Source: Micromonospora thermarum (GTDB lineage Bacteria > Actinomycetota > Actinomycetes > Mycobacteriales > Micromonosporaceae). Taken from it: a DNA stretch of 64,000 nt. Position 1 is the stretch's first letter, and every line of letters starts with the position of its first letter. The notes below the pieces were generated by a model. The model was not told the DNA's origin. It searched no databases and worked only from the letters and a program-made list of their open reading frames with translations. Of this stretch, positions 9,901-17,992 are shown piece by piece. The stretch spans positions 1 through 64,000 of the forward strand of contig NZ_JAATEO010000012.1 of the NCBI RefSeq assembly GCF_012034245.1, read 5' to 3'. The translations under genes and the position numbers were made by a program.

Positions 9901-10141
9901 TGATCGCCTGGTCGAGGCGCTTGACGAACCCACGCTGCGCGGCGTCCCGGTCGCCACCGTAGAAGGTGACCAAGTCCTCCCACTCGTCGGGCTGAGTCGC
10001 GCCGATGAAGGTGAAGAGCTGGTGGGTGTCCAAGCCGAGGTCAGCGTGGTAGTCGGCGTTGCTGCCGAGCTCCCACCCGCCGGCGAGGAGAGCTGCGACG
10101 ATGGCGTCACCGAAGGCGGACTCGTGGTGGATGGGGCTCAT
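6965..10141 (-). CDS. hsdR: Type I restriction enzyme R subunit
   Basis: A 1058-aa HsdR, the motor and nuclease subunit of a type I restriction-modification complex; it cleaves unmodified DNA after ATP-driven translocation. The nuclease core is visible as RLDLALFLNG and ATAELKN (about 143-160, PD-(D/E)xK type). The helicase part has Walker A ASAGSGKS near 312, VIDEAHSS near 442 and FAFTATPK near 507. The length is typical and there are no frameshifts. The ATG at 10141 is 6 bases after the hsdS stop, so the gene is translated from the same operon. It lies immediately downstream of specificity and modification genes, giving a complete system. Confidence 0.95.
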   Translation of the reverse strand: MSPIHHESAFGDAIVAALLAGGWELGSNADYHADLGLDTHQLFTFIGATQPDEWEDLVTFYGGDRDAAQRGFVKRLDQAINADGLLDVLRKGVKDHGVRIRVAYFKPSFVESDEILADYRRNRLTVVRELAYATKQADRGNRLDLALFLNGIPVATAELKNPLTGSGVEHAKEQYRIERDPTELIFSRRVIANFAVDPDLVFVTTQLRGKPTRFLPFNTGSAGPGRPGGKGNPPATAYGTYATSYLWEEVWQRDNWLDLLERFVHLHKEKGADGRTRKSLIFPRYHQWHAVKTLTAHAARHGAGHNYLVMASAGSGKSNTIAWLSHRLSSLHTPGDVTALDPDAVRAGLKPGSPVFDKVVIITDRRNLDAQLRETVGSFEQTAGLVVKIDENQGAKSEQLARALSRETGKIVTVTLHTFPALKEYLKQNPTEIQGRRFAIVIDEAHSSQSGEAAGSVREVLRDLGLDADSDDPGATSAPATPDIEARLKGNARKRQRAANLSYFAFTATPKHKTLEGFGTLGKDGKYHPFHTYSMRQAIEEGFILDPLRNYVTYNTYWKLVNGNPDERKVDPAKANPLLARYALTHDSTVAQHAQVIVEHFRTHTAGRLGGRAKAMVVTAGRPQAVQMARSIKKYIDDLGYPDPGVLVAFSGSLTYDGEETTEAKENGGLPESALPKAFAYTRADDKAAQAGGAGQPEYRILVVAEKYQTGFDQPLLTTMYVNKTLTGIAAVQTLSRINRTADRKSQSDLAVLDFVNDAENIKEAFRPYFEEAATLPSDPNLLYTAQSKVMSAALLVDEEMLAFAGAWLAADEQAAGSTAKWEKLHAELYRHLDPAVARFTELLNSDDEDDQATAETFRADLNDYVRKYSFLSGIVPYSDPDLERLYLYGRHLLNRLPRRDDGGVDIGEVDLSHLRVEKTGEHDVSLVPEGPADMKGFGDGSGGAKEPEKSLLSELIDRFNEKHGTEFTEQDVIKPFNEALADPKVRLAAVANDEENFGHVFDPVFEDKMMDHFDTTADLGRKYFDPQQNFRSSLNRSARSAAWQMIRRQEGVVDDAA

Positions 10142-10147
10142 AGCGCG

Positions 10148-11482
10148 TCAGTCCTCGATTCCTCGTCCGCTGACGGTGTAGATGTCGATCTGGCCGGTGA
10201 CGGCGGCGGCAATCAAAGCTCGGCGCCTTTCGTGCAGTACAGCCGATTGAGTTCTTAGCTTATTACCGAGAATTGAATCCGCTTGCTTGGCGGCATCAAG
10301 CTCTCGGACAATCTTCGCCTGCTCGGAGGGCTCGGGGAATGGAAAGCGTTGTGCCTTGAGTTGCTCTCGGGTCAGGTGTGTGATTGTGCTTGAGTTTCCC
10401 TGAACGGCGAATACGCTCATCTTTTCCGCCACCAATAAGCAATAGAACAACCAGCGCTCCAGGTCCCTACCCCTGCTTCTCAAGCGGTGAAGGGCCTTCT
10501 GGTAGTAGATTTCTTCAAGTTCTCCCTGCCAGATTGCGGCGCGTCCCGGCCAGCTTCCTCCCTCGCAAACGAGAAGATCACCCTTGCGGAGCCTGTACCT
10601 TGGCTGCTCTTCGGTCGAAAAATCCATTAGAAGGAGATCGTCGAGAGCGATTTCGTCCCACTGCACATTGGCGCACCTGAGGTAGGGGCGTAGGTGGGTC
10701 CCGCGAACGCGCTCTTGGTTGAGCATCTTGCCGAGCTCAACCTCAAATAGGTGGGACACGGCTGCTACTCGCCATGCGGATGGGATATCGCCAAGCCATT
10801 GCAAGCCGCTGAACTGGCGAGGCCCCTCCACACTCTCTCCTCGGATAGCAGCGTAAGCCCTAGATATCTCGGTTTCTGCAAGGAGTGATAGCTGCCGAGA
10901 GCGCCGTTCGATCAGTCTGTCGATCCGGCTCGTCTCGACGTCGAGGAAGTCGGCTATCCGGCGCTGCTCCTCAATTTCCGGATATGCCCATGGCGAAGAG
11001 AAAAGAACTCCCGCATCGAGGTTTTGGATCCCTGTAGTTTGCTTGATCGCGCTTTGGGTTAGCCCTTGGCTGTACGCTGCGGCAAGCGAATAGGATAAGA
11101 ACCTCGGTTCTATTGTATGAGCTGGCGTTAGTCTAGAGCAGAAGTTCGAGCAAACGGCCGGCTCGGAAAGATCGAAAATTACGGCCATCCCCACCGGCTG
11201 TTTCTCGCCTCCGCCAGACTTCTCGAGGATTAGGTCGCCCGGACGGAGCATATGCTGGCTTAGTGCCTTGCTATCAATGCTTCTAAGCGGTAAACGTTCC
11301 TTGCTTACTCGTTGCCGGGTTCGGTCGAAGTCGGCTGCCCGAACGCAGAAGACATCTGTCCCATCCCCGAGCGCATCATTTCCCCATACTCCGTTCGCGG
11401 ACGAGCTGATCATGTCCTTCAGCCGTCCGCGCCTCCAGTGGCTCGGAGCGGCTGCAACCCAGGGCATTTCCGTCAGATTCAC
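10148..11482 (-). CDS. hsdS: Type I restriction enzyme specificity subunit
   Basis: A 444-aa HsdS with two target recognition domains, each followed by a conserved helical spacer. The first spacer is at about 169-215 (EIEEQRRIADFLDVETSRI), the second near 385-435 (EQAKIVRELDAAK). It determines the bipartite DNA sequence methylated by HsdM and restricted with HsdR. Its ATG overlaps the hsdM stop (ATGA). The gene is visibly less GC-rich than its neighbours, mainly within the recognition domains, consistent with exchange of specificity domains by transfer. Both halves are full length, so the predicted target is a normal two-part site that cannot be read from sequence alone. Confidence 0.93.
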   Translation of the reverse strand: MNLTEMPWVAAAPSHWRRGRLKDMISSSANGVWGNDALGDGTDVFCVRAADFDRTRQRVSKERLPLRSIDSKALSQHMLRPGDLILEKSGGGEKQPVGMAVIFDLSEPAVCSNFCSRLTPAHTIEPRFLSYSLAAAYSQGLTQSAIKQTTGIQNLDAGVLFSSPWAYPEIEEQRRIADFLDVETSRIDRLIERRSRQLSLLAETEISRAYAAIRGESVEGPRQFSGLQWLGDIPSAWRVAAVSHLFEVELGKMLNQERVRGTHLRPYLRCANVQWDEIALDDLLLMDFSTEEQPRYRLRKGDLLVCEGGSWPGRAAIWQGELEEIYYQKALHRLRSRGRDLERWLFYCLLVAEKMSVFAVQGNSSTITHLTREQLKAQRFPFPEPSEQAKIVRELDAAKQADSILGNKLRTQSAVLHERRRALIAAAVTGQIDIYTVSGRGIED

Positions 11483-13527
11483 TGCGTCACCTCCCCCAGA
11501 AGAGCCTGAATCTCAGCCTCCAGCGCCTTCAACTCGGCGTCGATCTCGGCAAGTGGCCTCGGCGGCTTGTAGACGTAGAAGTGGCGGGTGAAGGGGATTT
11601 CATATCCGATCTTGGTCTTCTCGTGGTCGATCCAGGCGTCCGGAATGTGCGGTAGCACCGCGCGGCGCAGGTACTCCTCGACGTCCTCGTCCAGCGGCAC
11701 GTTCTCGTAGTCGCGCAGCTCGGGGTCGGGCTCGGGGTTGCCCTTGACGGTCTGCACCTCGCCCTCGGGGTCGCGTACCCCGACGATGTCCCGCATCGCC
11801 TTCTGGAAGGCAGTGCCGGAGGGCCAGAGCACGCCGGCCTCGGCCATCGCGGAGCGCAGCGCGTCCCACGCCGCCCGCTTCGTCGTCCACACTTGTCCGA
11901 CCAGGGGCTTCAGGGCGGTGATCAGCGCGTCAACGTCCGCGGCCTTCTGGATGGGCTTCGAAGAAGCCAGCGCGGTCAGGGTCTCGTCGGTGACCTCGAA
12001 GCGGAGCTTCAGTGGGCGTTCGACGGTGATTCGGCGGTAGCCGAAGTCCTCGTTGGCGAAGACCTTGACCTTGCCGTGCTGCGGGTGGTCGGGATCCTTG
12101 GCGACGTCGAGCGCCTCGGCGTACAGCCGCGTGATCGCCTTGATCTGCTCGGGGGTGAGGTACTTGCGCTTGTCGCCGAGCGACTTGCGCATCTTGGCGA
12201 ACTGGTCGCGGGCGTCGAGCAGGACGACCTTGCCCTGGTGGCCCTTGGCCTTGCGGTTGGTCAGGATCCAGAAGTACGTGGAGATGCCGGTGTTGTAGAA
12301 AAGCTGGTCAGGTAGGGCGACGATGCCTTCGAGCCAGTCGTTTTTCAGGATCCATTCCCGGATCCGCGATTCGCCGGACTCGGCCGCGCCGGTGAAGAGC
12401 GGCGAGCCGTTGAAGACGATGGCGATGCGGCTGCCGCCCTTGCCGTCGGCGGTGACTGGCTTCATCTTCGAGATCATGTGCTGGAGGAAGAGGAGCGAGC
12501 CGTCGTTGATGCGGGGCAGGCCGGCGCCGAACCGGCCGCTCTCGCCGAGCGTCTCGTACTCGCGCTCGATCTCGTCCTTGACCTTCTTCCACTCCACGCC
12601 AAAGGGCGGGTTGGCCAGCAGATAGTCAAAGTGCTTGCCGCGGTGGCCGTCGTCGCTGAACGAGTTGCCGAACTTAATGTTTTCCGGGTCCTGTCCCTTG
12701 ATCATCATGTCGGACCGGCAGATCGCCCAGGACTCCGGGTTGAGCTCCTGGCCGAAGACGGTCACCGTCGCGGACGGGTTGAGTTTGCTGATGTGCTCCT
12801 CGGCGGCCGAGAGCATGCCGCCGGTGCCGCAGGCCGGGTCCATCACGGTACGGGAGGTGCCCGGGATGCTGAGGGCGTCGTCGTCTGAGGCGACGAGCAG
12901 GTTCACCATCAGCTCGATGACCTCGCGCGGGGTGAAGTGCTCGCCGGCGGTCTCGTTGGACTGTTCGGCGAAGCGCCGGATCAGCTCCTCGAAGACGTAT
13001 CCCATCTGGTGGTTGGAGACGTTCACCAAAGGCTGGCCACGGTCGTTGGTGAGGATCTCGCCGGTCTTCTTGTCGCGCTGGTAGGGGTGCAGGTCGAGGT
13101 CGGCGAAGCGGCTGACCACCCGGTAGAGCAGGTTGGCGCTGTCGAGTCGCCGGACCTGCTGGGCGAACTCGTAGCGCTCCATCACCTCCTGCGCGTTCTC
13201 GGAGAACGCGCCGATGTAGGCGAGCAGGTGCTTCGCGGCTTGGCCGGAGTCGTTGGCGATCGACTTCAACGTGTAGCCGCTCACGTTGTAGAAGCGGTGT
13301 CCGGAGGCGCGGCGTAGGAACCGGGAGATGTCCACGTTCTGGTCCTTGAGCCGCTCGTACTCGGCCCGGACCTTGTCCCGGGTGGGGTCGAGGACGCACT
13401 CCAGACGGCGCAGGACGGTGAACGGCAGGATGACCTTGCCGTAGTCGGACTGCTTGTAGTCGCCGCGGAGGAGGTCGGCGACCGACCAGGCGTGGTTCGC
13501 CAGCTCGGTGTGCTTGCTGCTGTTCAA
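11479..13527 (-). CDS. hsdM: Type I restriction enzyme M subunit
   Basis: A 682-aa N6-adenine methyltransferase. AdoMet motif I DPACGTGGM is near 231 and catalytic motif IV ANPPFG near 307. The N-terminal helical domain (WSVADLLRGDYKQSDYG, ILPFTVLRRL) is typical of HsdM. I place the start at TTG 13527, in frame and preceded by GGAAGGA about 6 bases upstream; the longer reading to 13872 is Arg/Pro-rich and overlaps the preceding gene, so it is rejected. With HsdS it methylates host DNA. Its stop overlaps the hsdS start by 4 bases, and it follows the HTH-methyltransferase-like gene after a 71-base gap. Confidence 0.94.
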   Translation of the reverse strand: MNSSKHTELANHAWSVADLLRGDYKQSDYGKVILPFTVLRRLECVLDPTRDKVRAEYERLKDQNVDISRFLRRASGHRFYNVSGYTLKSIANDSGQAAKHLLAYIGAFSENAQEVMERYEFAQQVRRLDSANLLYRVVSRFADLDLHPYQRDKKTGEILTNDRGQPLVNVSNHQMGYVFEELIRRFAEQSNETAGEHFTPREVIELMVNLLVASDDDALSIPGTSRTVMDPACGTGGMLSAAEEHISKLNPSATVTVFGQELNPESWAICRSDMMIKGQDPENIKFGNSFSDDGHRGKHFDYLLANPPFGVEWKKVKDEIEREYETLGESGRFGAGLPRINDGSLLFLQHMISKMKPVTADGKGGSRIAIVFNGSPLFTGAAESGESRIREWILKNDWLEGIVALPDQLFYNTGISTYFWILTNRKAKGHQGKVVLLDARDQFAKMRKSLGDKRKYLTPEQIKAITRLYAEALDVAKDPDHPQHGKVKVFANEDFGYRRITVERPLKLRFEVTDETLTALASSKPIQKAADVDALITALKPLVGQVWTTKRAAWDALRSAMAEAGVLWPSGTAFQKAMRDIVGVRDPEGEVQTVKGNPEPDPELRDYENVPLDEDVEEYLRRAVLPHIPDAWIDHEKTKIGYEIPFTRHFYVYKPPRPLAEIDAELKALEAEIQALLGEVTQ

Positions 13528-13598
13528 CGGGTTCCTTCCGCTGTTCCTGGCTCTGGACGGGTGGGGGACGGGTTCTCGTTTCAGGTCTTCGACCGGTG

Positions 13599-15725
13599 TC
13601 AGGTCGAGCGTGGGGCAGCGTCTGGTGGAAGCAACGCACCGCCGGTGAGGCCGGCGGCGAGGGTGCGGGCTGCTTCGTCGGCGAGGCGGTTGGCGATGTC
13701 CGCTGCGACACGTAGCGCATGGAGCTGGCGGAACGCCTTGCCGTACCGCTGTTGCTCGGCGAGGGGAAGCAGGGGAATCCGGAGGCGCCGGGGGTCGATC
13801 CGGACCACGGTGGTGCCGGACGATGCGGCGTTGAGGTTGTTCTCGGCGGCCAGGAATCCGGCGAGAAACCACGGGTCAAGGCGAGCGGGGTCGGGACGCA
13901 GGAGGTGAAGGTGCCGGCCGAGGAGATGGCCGGCGTCGCTGGCGTCGGCGACGCGGGCGGTGCTTATGCCTTCGTGCAGCATCTCGGGGAGGATGACGTC
14001 CCCAGCTTGGATGGTGACGTCCTCGTCCGAGGGTTCCTCCTCGGCGGCACCCGAGGCGGGCCGACGGGACATCACGTCCCGGGCGGTGAGTGTCCGGGGC
14101 ACCTCGGAGTTCTGCACAGCGGGGCTTGAGCTGCGAATCGCCGCTGGCGCGCGAAGCAGCGTGAGGGCGTCACCCCGTAGCAGGTCAGCGACGCTGGCGC
14201 TTCGCCATGACCGCGGATCGGCGCCGGCGGGGGACCAGGAGTGACCGCCGCTGAGTGTCACCAGTCCGGTCGCTGCGCGCCGCAGCCGGTTCCTCAGCTC
14301 GTACGCCATCTCGGCGAGCTCGTCAGGCTTCGCCGAGACCGGGGTGGCGCGGACATGGCGGGCCGGGCTGAGGTCGACCGCCTCGTCGAGGAGGTCGACG
14401 ACCGGGACGGCCCGTGCCACGCCTGGAATGGGATCGAAGTTGTCGGGGTGCCGGTCGAAGTCCTTCCAGGCGGCGAGGGCCGCAGCGCGCGCCGCAGGCC
14501 AGTCCAACGGTGAGCGCCTGCCCGGCGTGTCGTCGGCGCTAGTGGTCTCTGCGCCCGGGGTGTCGACCATGAGAACGGCTGACGGCAGGGTCGCCTGTGG
14601 ATGTGGCCGTTCGAGCAGCCACAGTTGGAGGCCGATGTGCAGCGGTTGGGCCATCCCGATCGGTAGAGCGATGACGGCTCGTAGTGCTCCGCTACGGACC
14701 ATCTCGGCCCTTACGCGCCGCCCCGACGGCCGGAACGCGGATCCGGGCGGCATGAGCAGGACAGCACGCCCGCCTGGGGCCAGGTGCGCCAGACAGTGTT
14801 GCAACCACGCCAGTTCCGACTCGCCCTTCGGCGGAAGGCCGAACACCCACCGCGGGTCGTACGCCAGATCCTCATGGCCCCACTCGCGGTGGCCGTAGGG
14901 CGGGGCGCAGAGCACCGCGTCGGCGACCAGCGTCGGGAATGCGTCGTCGCGCATGCTGTCGCCGACCCGGACGTGCGACTTTGCTTCCTCAGCCTGAACG
15001 GCAAGGCGGGCGGCGGCTTGCGCGGCCACCAATGGCACGATGTCCTGGCCGTACAACTCGCGGGCCCCGCGCGCGGCGGCAGCCAGGAGCAGGCCACCGA
15101 CACCGCACGCGGGATCGAAGACCCTTTCCGGGTACGGCTCGCCTGGGCCGGCGAGAAGATCGGCCATCAGATCAGCGATTGATGGCGGCGTTCGATAGGC
15201 GCCGCTGACCTTGCTGTCGCTGATGTCGCCCTCGGCGAACACCTCCAGCGTCCGCGCCGCGCCTTCCTCGGCGATGCAGCGCAGCAGCGTGCGAAGCAGC
15301 TCCGCCTCTTCGGGCTGATAGGTCAGGTCGTCCGCACCGGGGATGTCATCGGCGTACGACCGGCTCGTCTTCTGCGCCCATGCGGACATCCGGTCATCGG
15401 GAAGCCCGATGGCCGTCTCCACCTTGCTGTCGGGAATGCGACTCGCCGCGACGACGAGCGTGAGGAGCCCGCTTCGGTGGGCGAGATCGGACGCGCTGGC
15501 GCGCAGGGCGGTGCGCAGGTCATCTGCAGGAGAACTGGCCGGCAACTGTCCACGGGCGGCGAGCCAGGCCCGAACAGCCTCCAGGTCGTACGCCGGGCTC
15601 GCCTCCGTCCCACCTGATGGGGCGGGGAAGTCAGGGTGACGCCGACGCCAGTTGCTGACGGTGGCGCGCGTAACGCCGGCCAGCCGGGAGATCTCGGCGG
15701 CGGTCACCTGAGTGGGTTGCGGCAT
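13599..15725 (-). CDS. HTH-N6-methyltransferase-like protein with HsdS-type tail
   Basis: A 708-aa three-part protein. Residues about 5-60 form a helix-turn-helix (AAEISRLAGVTRATVSNWRR). The centre is an HsdM-type N6-methyltransferase fold with motif I DPACGVGG near 204. The C-terminal third resembles one HsdS recognition domain with its spacer (PLAEQQRYGKAFRQLHALR). The catalytic tetrapeptide expected as NPPY/F reads APPY (CAPPYG near 273), so methylation may be lost or altered. The ATG at 15725 has AGGA 7 bases upstream; a longer start at 15761 is possible. It is the first gene of the restriction operon and faces a palindromic control region, so it may act as an AdoMet-binding regulator or a third modification subunit. 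Confidence 0.8.
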   Translation of the reverse strand: MPQPTQVTAAEISRLAGVTRATVSNWRRRHPDFPAPSGGTEASPAYDLEAVRAWLAARGQLPASSPADDLRTALRASASDLAHRSGLLTLVVAASRIPDSKVETAIGLPDDRMSAWAQKTSRSYADDIPGADDLTYQPEEAELLRTLLRCIAEEGAARTLEVFAEGDISDSKVSGAYRTPPSIADLMADLLAGPGEPYPERVFDPACGVGGLLLAAAARGARELYGQDIVPLVAAQAAARLAVQAEEAKSHVRVGDSMRDDAFPTLVADAVLCAPPYGHREWGHEDLAYDPRWVFGLPPKGESELAWLQHCLAHLAPGGRAVLLMPPGSAFRPSGRRVRAEMVRSGALRAVIALPIGMAQPLHIGLQLWLLERPHPQATLPSAVLMVDTPGAETTSADDTPGRRSPLDWPAARAAALAAWKDFDRHPDNFDPIPGVARAVPVVDLLDEAVDLSPARHVRATPVSAKPDELAEMAYELRNRLRRAATGLVTLSGGHSWSPAGADPRSWRSASVADLLRGDALTLLRAPAAIRSSSPAVQNSEVPRTLTARDVMSRRPASGAAEEEPSDEDVTIQAGDVILPEMLHEGISTARVADASDAGHLLGRHLHLLRPDPARLDPWFLAGFLAAENNLNAASSGTTVVRIDPRRLRIPLLPLAEQQRYGKAFRQLHALRVAADIANRLADEAARTLAAGLTGGALLPPDAAPRST

Positions 15726-15759
15726 GTGCGTCCTGTCGTCGTGGTGCTGCCCGCCGCAC

Positions 15760-15834
15760 ACCTTACACGACGCTGGAGGCGTTTAAACGGTTTGACAGTG
15801 CTTTCACAGGCTGCTGTGCTAGAGTCGCTTTCAC
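15760..15834. promoter_or_regulatory. Divergent promoter region with palindrome and repeats
   Basis: For the right-hand gene there is a consensus -35 TTGACA at 15792-15797, with a weaker -10-like element around 15817-15825 whose spacing is longer than ideal. On the other strand TAAGGT (15760-15765) may serve as -10 for the methyltransferase-hsd operon. Between them is a perfect 10-base palindrome CGTTTAAACG (15780-15789), and GCTTTCAC is directly repeated at 15800-15807 and 15827-15834, 27 bases apart. These are good candidate binding sites for the HTH domain encoded by the adjacent gene. Confidence 0.55.
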
Positions 15835-15920
15835 CAAGGCGGGTCGATCTACTCGGCCATCGCTAATCCCCCGTGCCCGCATCTGGCTACTCGGGCCTGT
15901 CGTTCCTCCAGGAGAACTCC

Positions 15921-15992
15921 GTGTCCATCGCCATGCTGTCCGCTGCTGTCGACGGCTTTCGGCTGACCGTCACCCTCTATGCGAGAGGGTGA
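15921..15992 (+). CDS. Small leader ORF, 23 aa
   Basis: A short reading frame starts at GTG 15921 with a good AGGAGA Shine-Dalgarno about 6 bases upstream. It encodes 23 residues ending in LTVTLYARG and stops at 15992, just before the ATG at 16000 of the DUF6119-type gene. It has no cysteine and no recognisable RiPP precursor feature. The most economical explanation is a leader that couples or tunes translation of the following gene; it could also be the true 5' end of a frameshifted gene. Expression is not proven. Confidence 0.4.
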   Translation: MSIAMLSAAVDGFRLTVTLYARG

Positions 15993-15999
15993 TCAGTCC

Positions 16000-17745
16000 A
16001 TGAACGAGATCGCAAGAGATCGAGTGCGCGAGCAAACTGACGGCAACCGAACCGACCCGCGGACAGGTAACGCGCAGCGCCGGCGGTACGGCGGTAGAGC
16101 GTCCCGGCCGCCGTCCACGTACCGCACCACTCTGTACCGGCTCAACGACGTAACCCCCGATGTTCGTGGCTTGCACAGTGGCCTGAACCACCGATACCTG
16201 CGCCAGCACCAGTTCTCGACGACCACAACCGAGGTCGCCGGGGCGCCCGCCCTGCTGGTACACGGGCAGGTACCCCAGGCCTCGGCGGACTGGTGCCCGA
16301 TCGTCACCGGCCTCACGGGCGACACCGTGACCGTCAGTTACAGCAGCGCCGGCTGCGCTCTGCTCATCGCCGTTGCGAACCAGGTGTACGCCTTGACTTA
16401 TGGCGTCCTTGGCCGGTTCATGATCAACACTGACCGTATCGACCCGGCCTTCGGTATCGCGTTCGCGATCCGGGCGATCGAGCCAGAGCGGGTCCGACGG
16501 GTTACCCGCCGGGTGCTGGCCTCCACGGGGCGGGTCGACCGCAATCTCGTCCCCGGCGGGCAGCACATCCGCCGGTACGGCATCGAGGGATGGGGTGAGA
16601 TCGTAGGTCAGCTCTGCGGAACCCTCACCAACGAACGACTGACCGTCACCCGCGGCAGCACCCGTCCGGTGTCCATCGCCGCAGCCGACTCCCTGCAGAT
16701 CGCAATCAGCACCGATCCCGGCGGGCTGCTCGACGACTTGCGCGAGATCAGCCGAGTCTGCGCGGGCGAGGCACCCTCGCCCGAACTGGACTTCATCGCC
16801 CAGATTCGCCCGCTGCGCGTCGGCGAACGCACCGCCGAGTTGGACGAACGTCTCGACGAGATCCTTGGTCTCGATGAACCTGCTGACCTCGGCATCGCCG
16901 TGCCGATCGCCCAGGTCGAGCACGAGCCGTTCGCGTCGTCGTACATGATCAAGGTACCGTACCGCCGGGAACACCGCTCGGACCTCGACCTCGACGCGAT
17001 CCTGGAAGGCGCCCGCAGCCGGCCGCCGGGGCGCCGCCTGGAGGCACTGAAGCTTGGTGCCATCGGCCTGTGCGCCGACCCGCACGGCCGCGAGCCGCTC
17101 GCCCCGCCGGTGTCGGCGCATAAATGGATCACCGCCGAGATCCCCCTCGGAGCGGCACGCATGATCTACCACGAAGGTCGCTGGTACGAGATCGGTGAGC
17201 AACACCTCGCCCTTCTCCGGGCCGAGATCGAACAGATCTTGTCCCAACCGACCACGGTCGTGCTGCCGCCGTGGACCAGCGACCTCGCCGACGAGGACGC
17301 TTACAACCGGTCCGTTGCGCGGCCCGGGACCGGATACGTCCTGCTCGACAAGCACGGCCTCAAGACCCGGCAACACAACCGCGGCCCTGGTATCGAAGCC
17401 TGCGACCTGCTCGGTCCCGGCGACGAGCTGATCCATGTCAAGCGCGGCGGCCGGTCAGCTCCGCTGAGCCATCTGTTCATCCAGGGCGAGGTGTCCGTCG
17501 ATGCGCTGCTCCACGAGCCCGACGCTCGCGAACGGCTGGTTGCCATGGTGCACGCCCAGCAGCCGACGCACCACATCGATGCAGGGTTCAAGCCGCGCAA
17601 GGTCATCTACGCCATCGCGCCCGCGCGCGGCAAGACGCTCACCGCCGACACCCTCTTTACGTTCTCGCAGGTCGCCCTCTATCGAGCCGTCCGGCGTCTG
17701 CGTGGCGACAACATCGACGTCGAGGTGGTGACGATACCGACGTAA
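16000..17745 (+). CDS. DUF6119/TIGR04141-type sporadically distributed protein
   Basis: A 581-aa protein matching, from memory, the TIGR04141 (DUF6119) family, which is patchily distributed and often found in accessory regions. Recognisable family signatures lie in the C-terminal third: YNRSVARPGTGYVLLDKH, IEACDLLGPGDELIHVKRGG and APLSHLFIQGEVS. There are no membrane segments. I prefer ATG 16000 (GAGAGGG about 10 bases upstream) over ATG 15979. The biochemical activity is not known to me. It is divergent from the HTH-methyltransferase and type I operon and shares its control region, so a role in the same defence island is plausible but inferred. Confidence 0.75.
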   Translation: MNEIARDRVREQTDGNRTDPRTGNAQRRRYGGRASRPPSTYRTTLYRLNDVTPDVRGLHSGLNHRYLRQHQFSTTTTEVAGAPALLVHGQVPQASADWCPIVTGLTGDTVTVSYSSAGCALLIAVANQVYALTYGVLGRFMINTDRIDPAFGIAFAIRAIEPERVRRVTRRVLASTGRVDRNLVPGGQHIRRYGIEGWGEIVGQLCGTLTNERLTVTRGSTRPVSIAAADSLQIAISTDPGGLLDDLREISRVCAGEAPSPELDFIAQIRPLRVGERTAELDERLDEILGLDEPADLGIAVPIAQVEHEPFASSYMIKVPYRREHRSDLDLDAILEGARSRPPGRRLEALKLGAIGLCADPHGREPLAPPVSAHKWITAEIPLGAARMIYHEGRWYEIGEQHLALLRAEIEQILSQPTTVVLPPWTSDLADEDAYNRSVARPGTGYVLLDKHGLKTRQHNRGPGIEACDLLGPGDELIHVKRGGRSAPLSHLFIQGEVSVDALLHEPDARERLVAMVHAQQPTHHIDAGFKPRKVIYAIAPARGKTLTADTLFTFSQVALYRAVRRLRGDNIDVEVVTIPT

Positions 17746-17992
17746 CGAGGCACATGGGCTAGGGCTTGACAGCGGACCGACCAGCGTCGCGAGCGGTGAT
17801 CGCCAGACGAGCAACGGCAGGAAACCAGGCGGGGATTGAGATTCCTCGTCGCCAGCGTCGGGGAAACTGCCGGACCGCGAGCGGCGTACGGGTTTGCCGG
17901 GGCCGCGATGACCCCGACGCGAGCTGTACCGTGTCGACAGTGAGCAACGAGCCTTCTGACGCGAGGTCGAGGACGGTCCCTGGCACCCAGCC

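Noticed and set aside
15921..15992. Small ORF as a RiPP precursor
   Set aside because: No Cys, no core/leader pattern and no maturation enzyme nearby; a translational leader is more likely.
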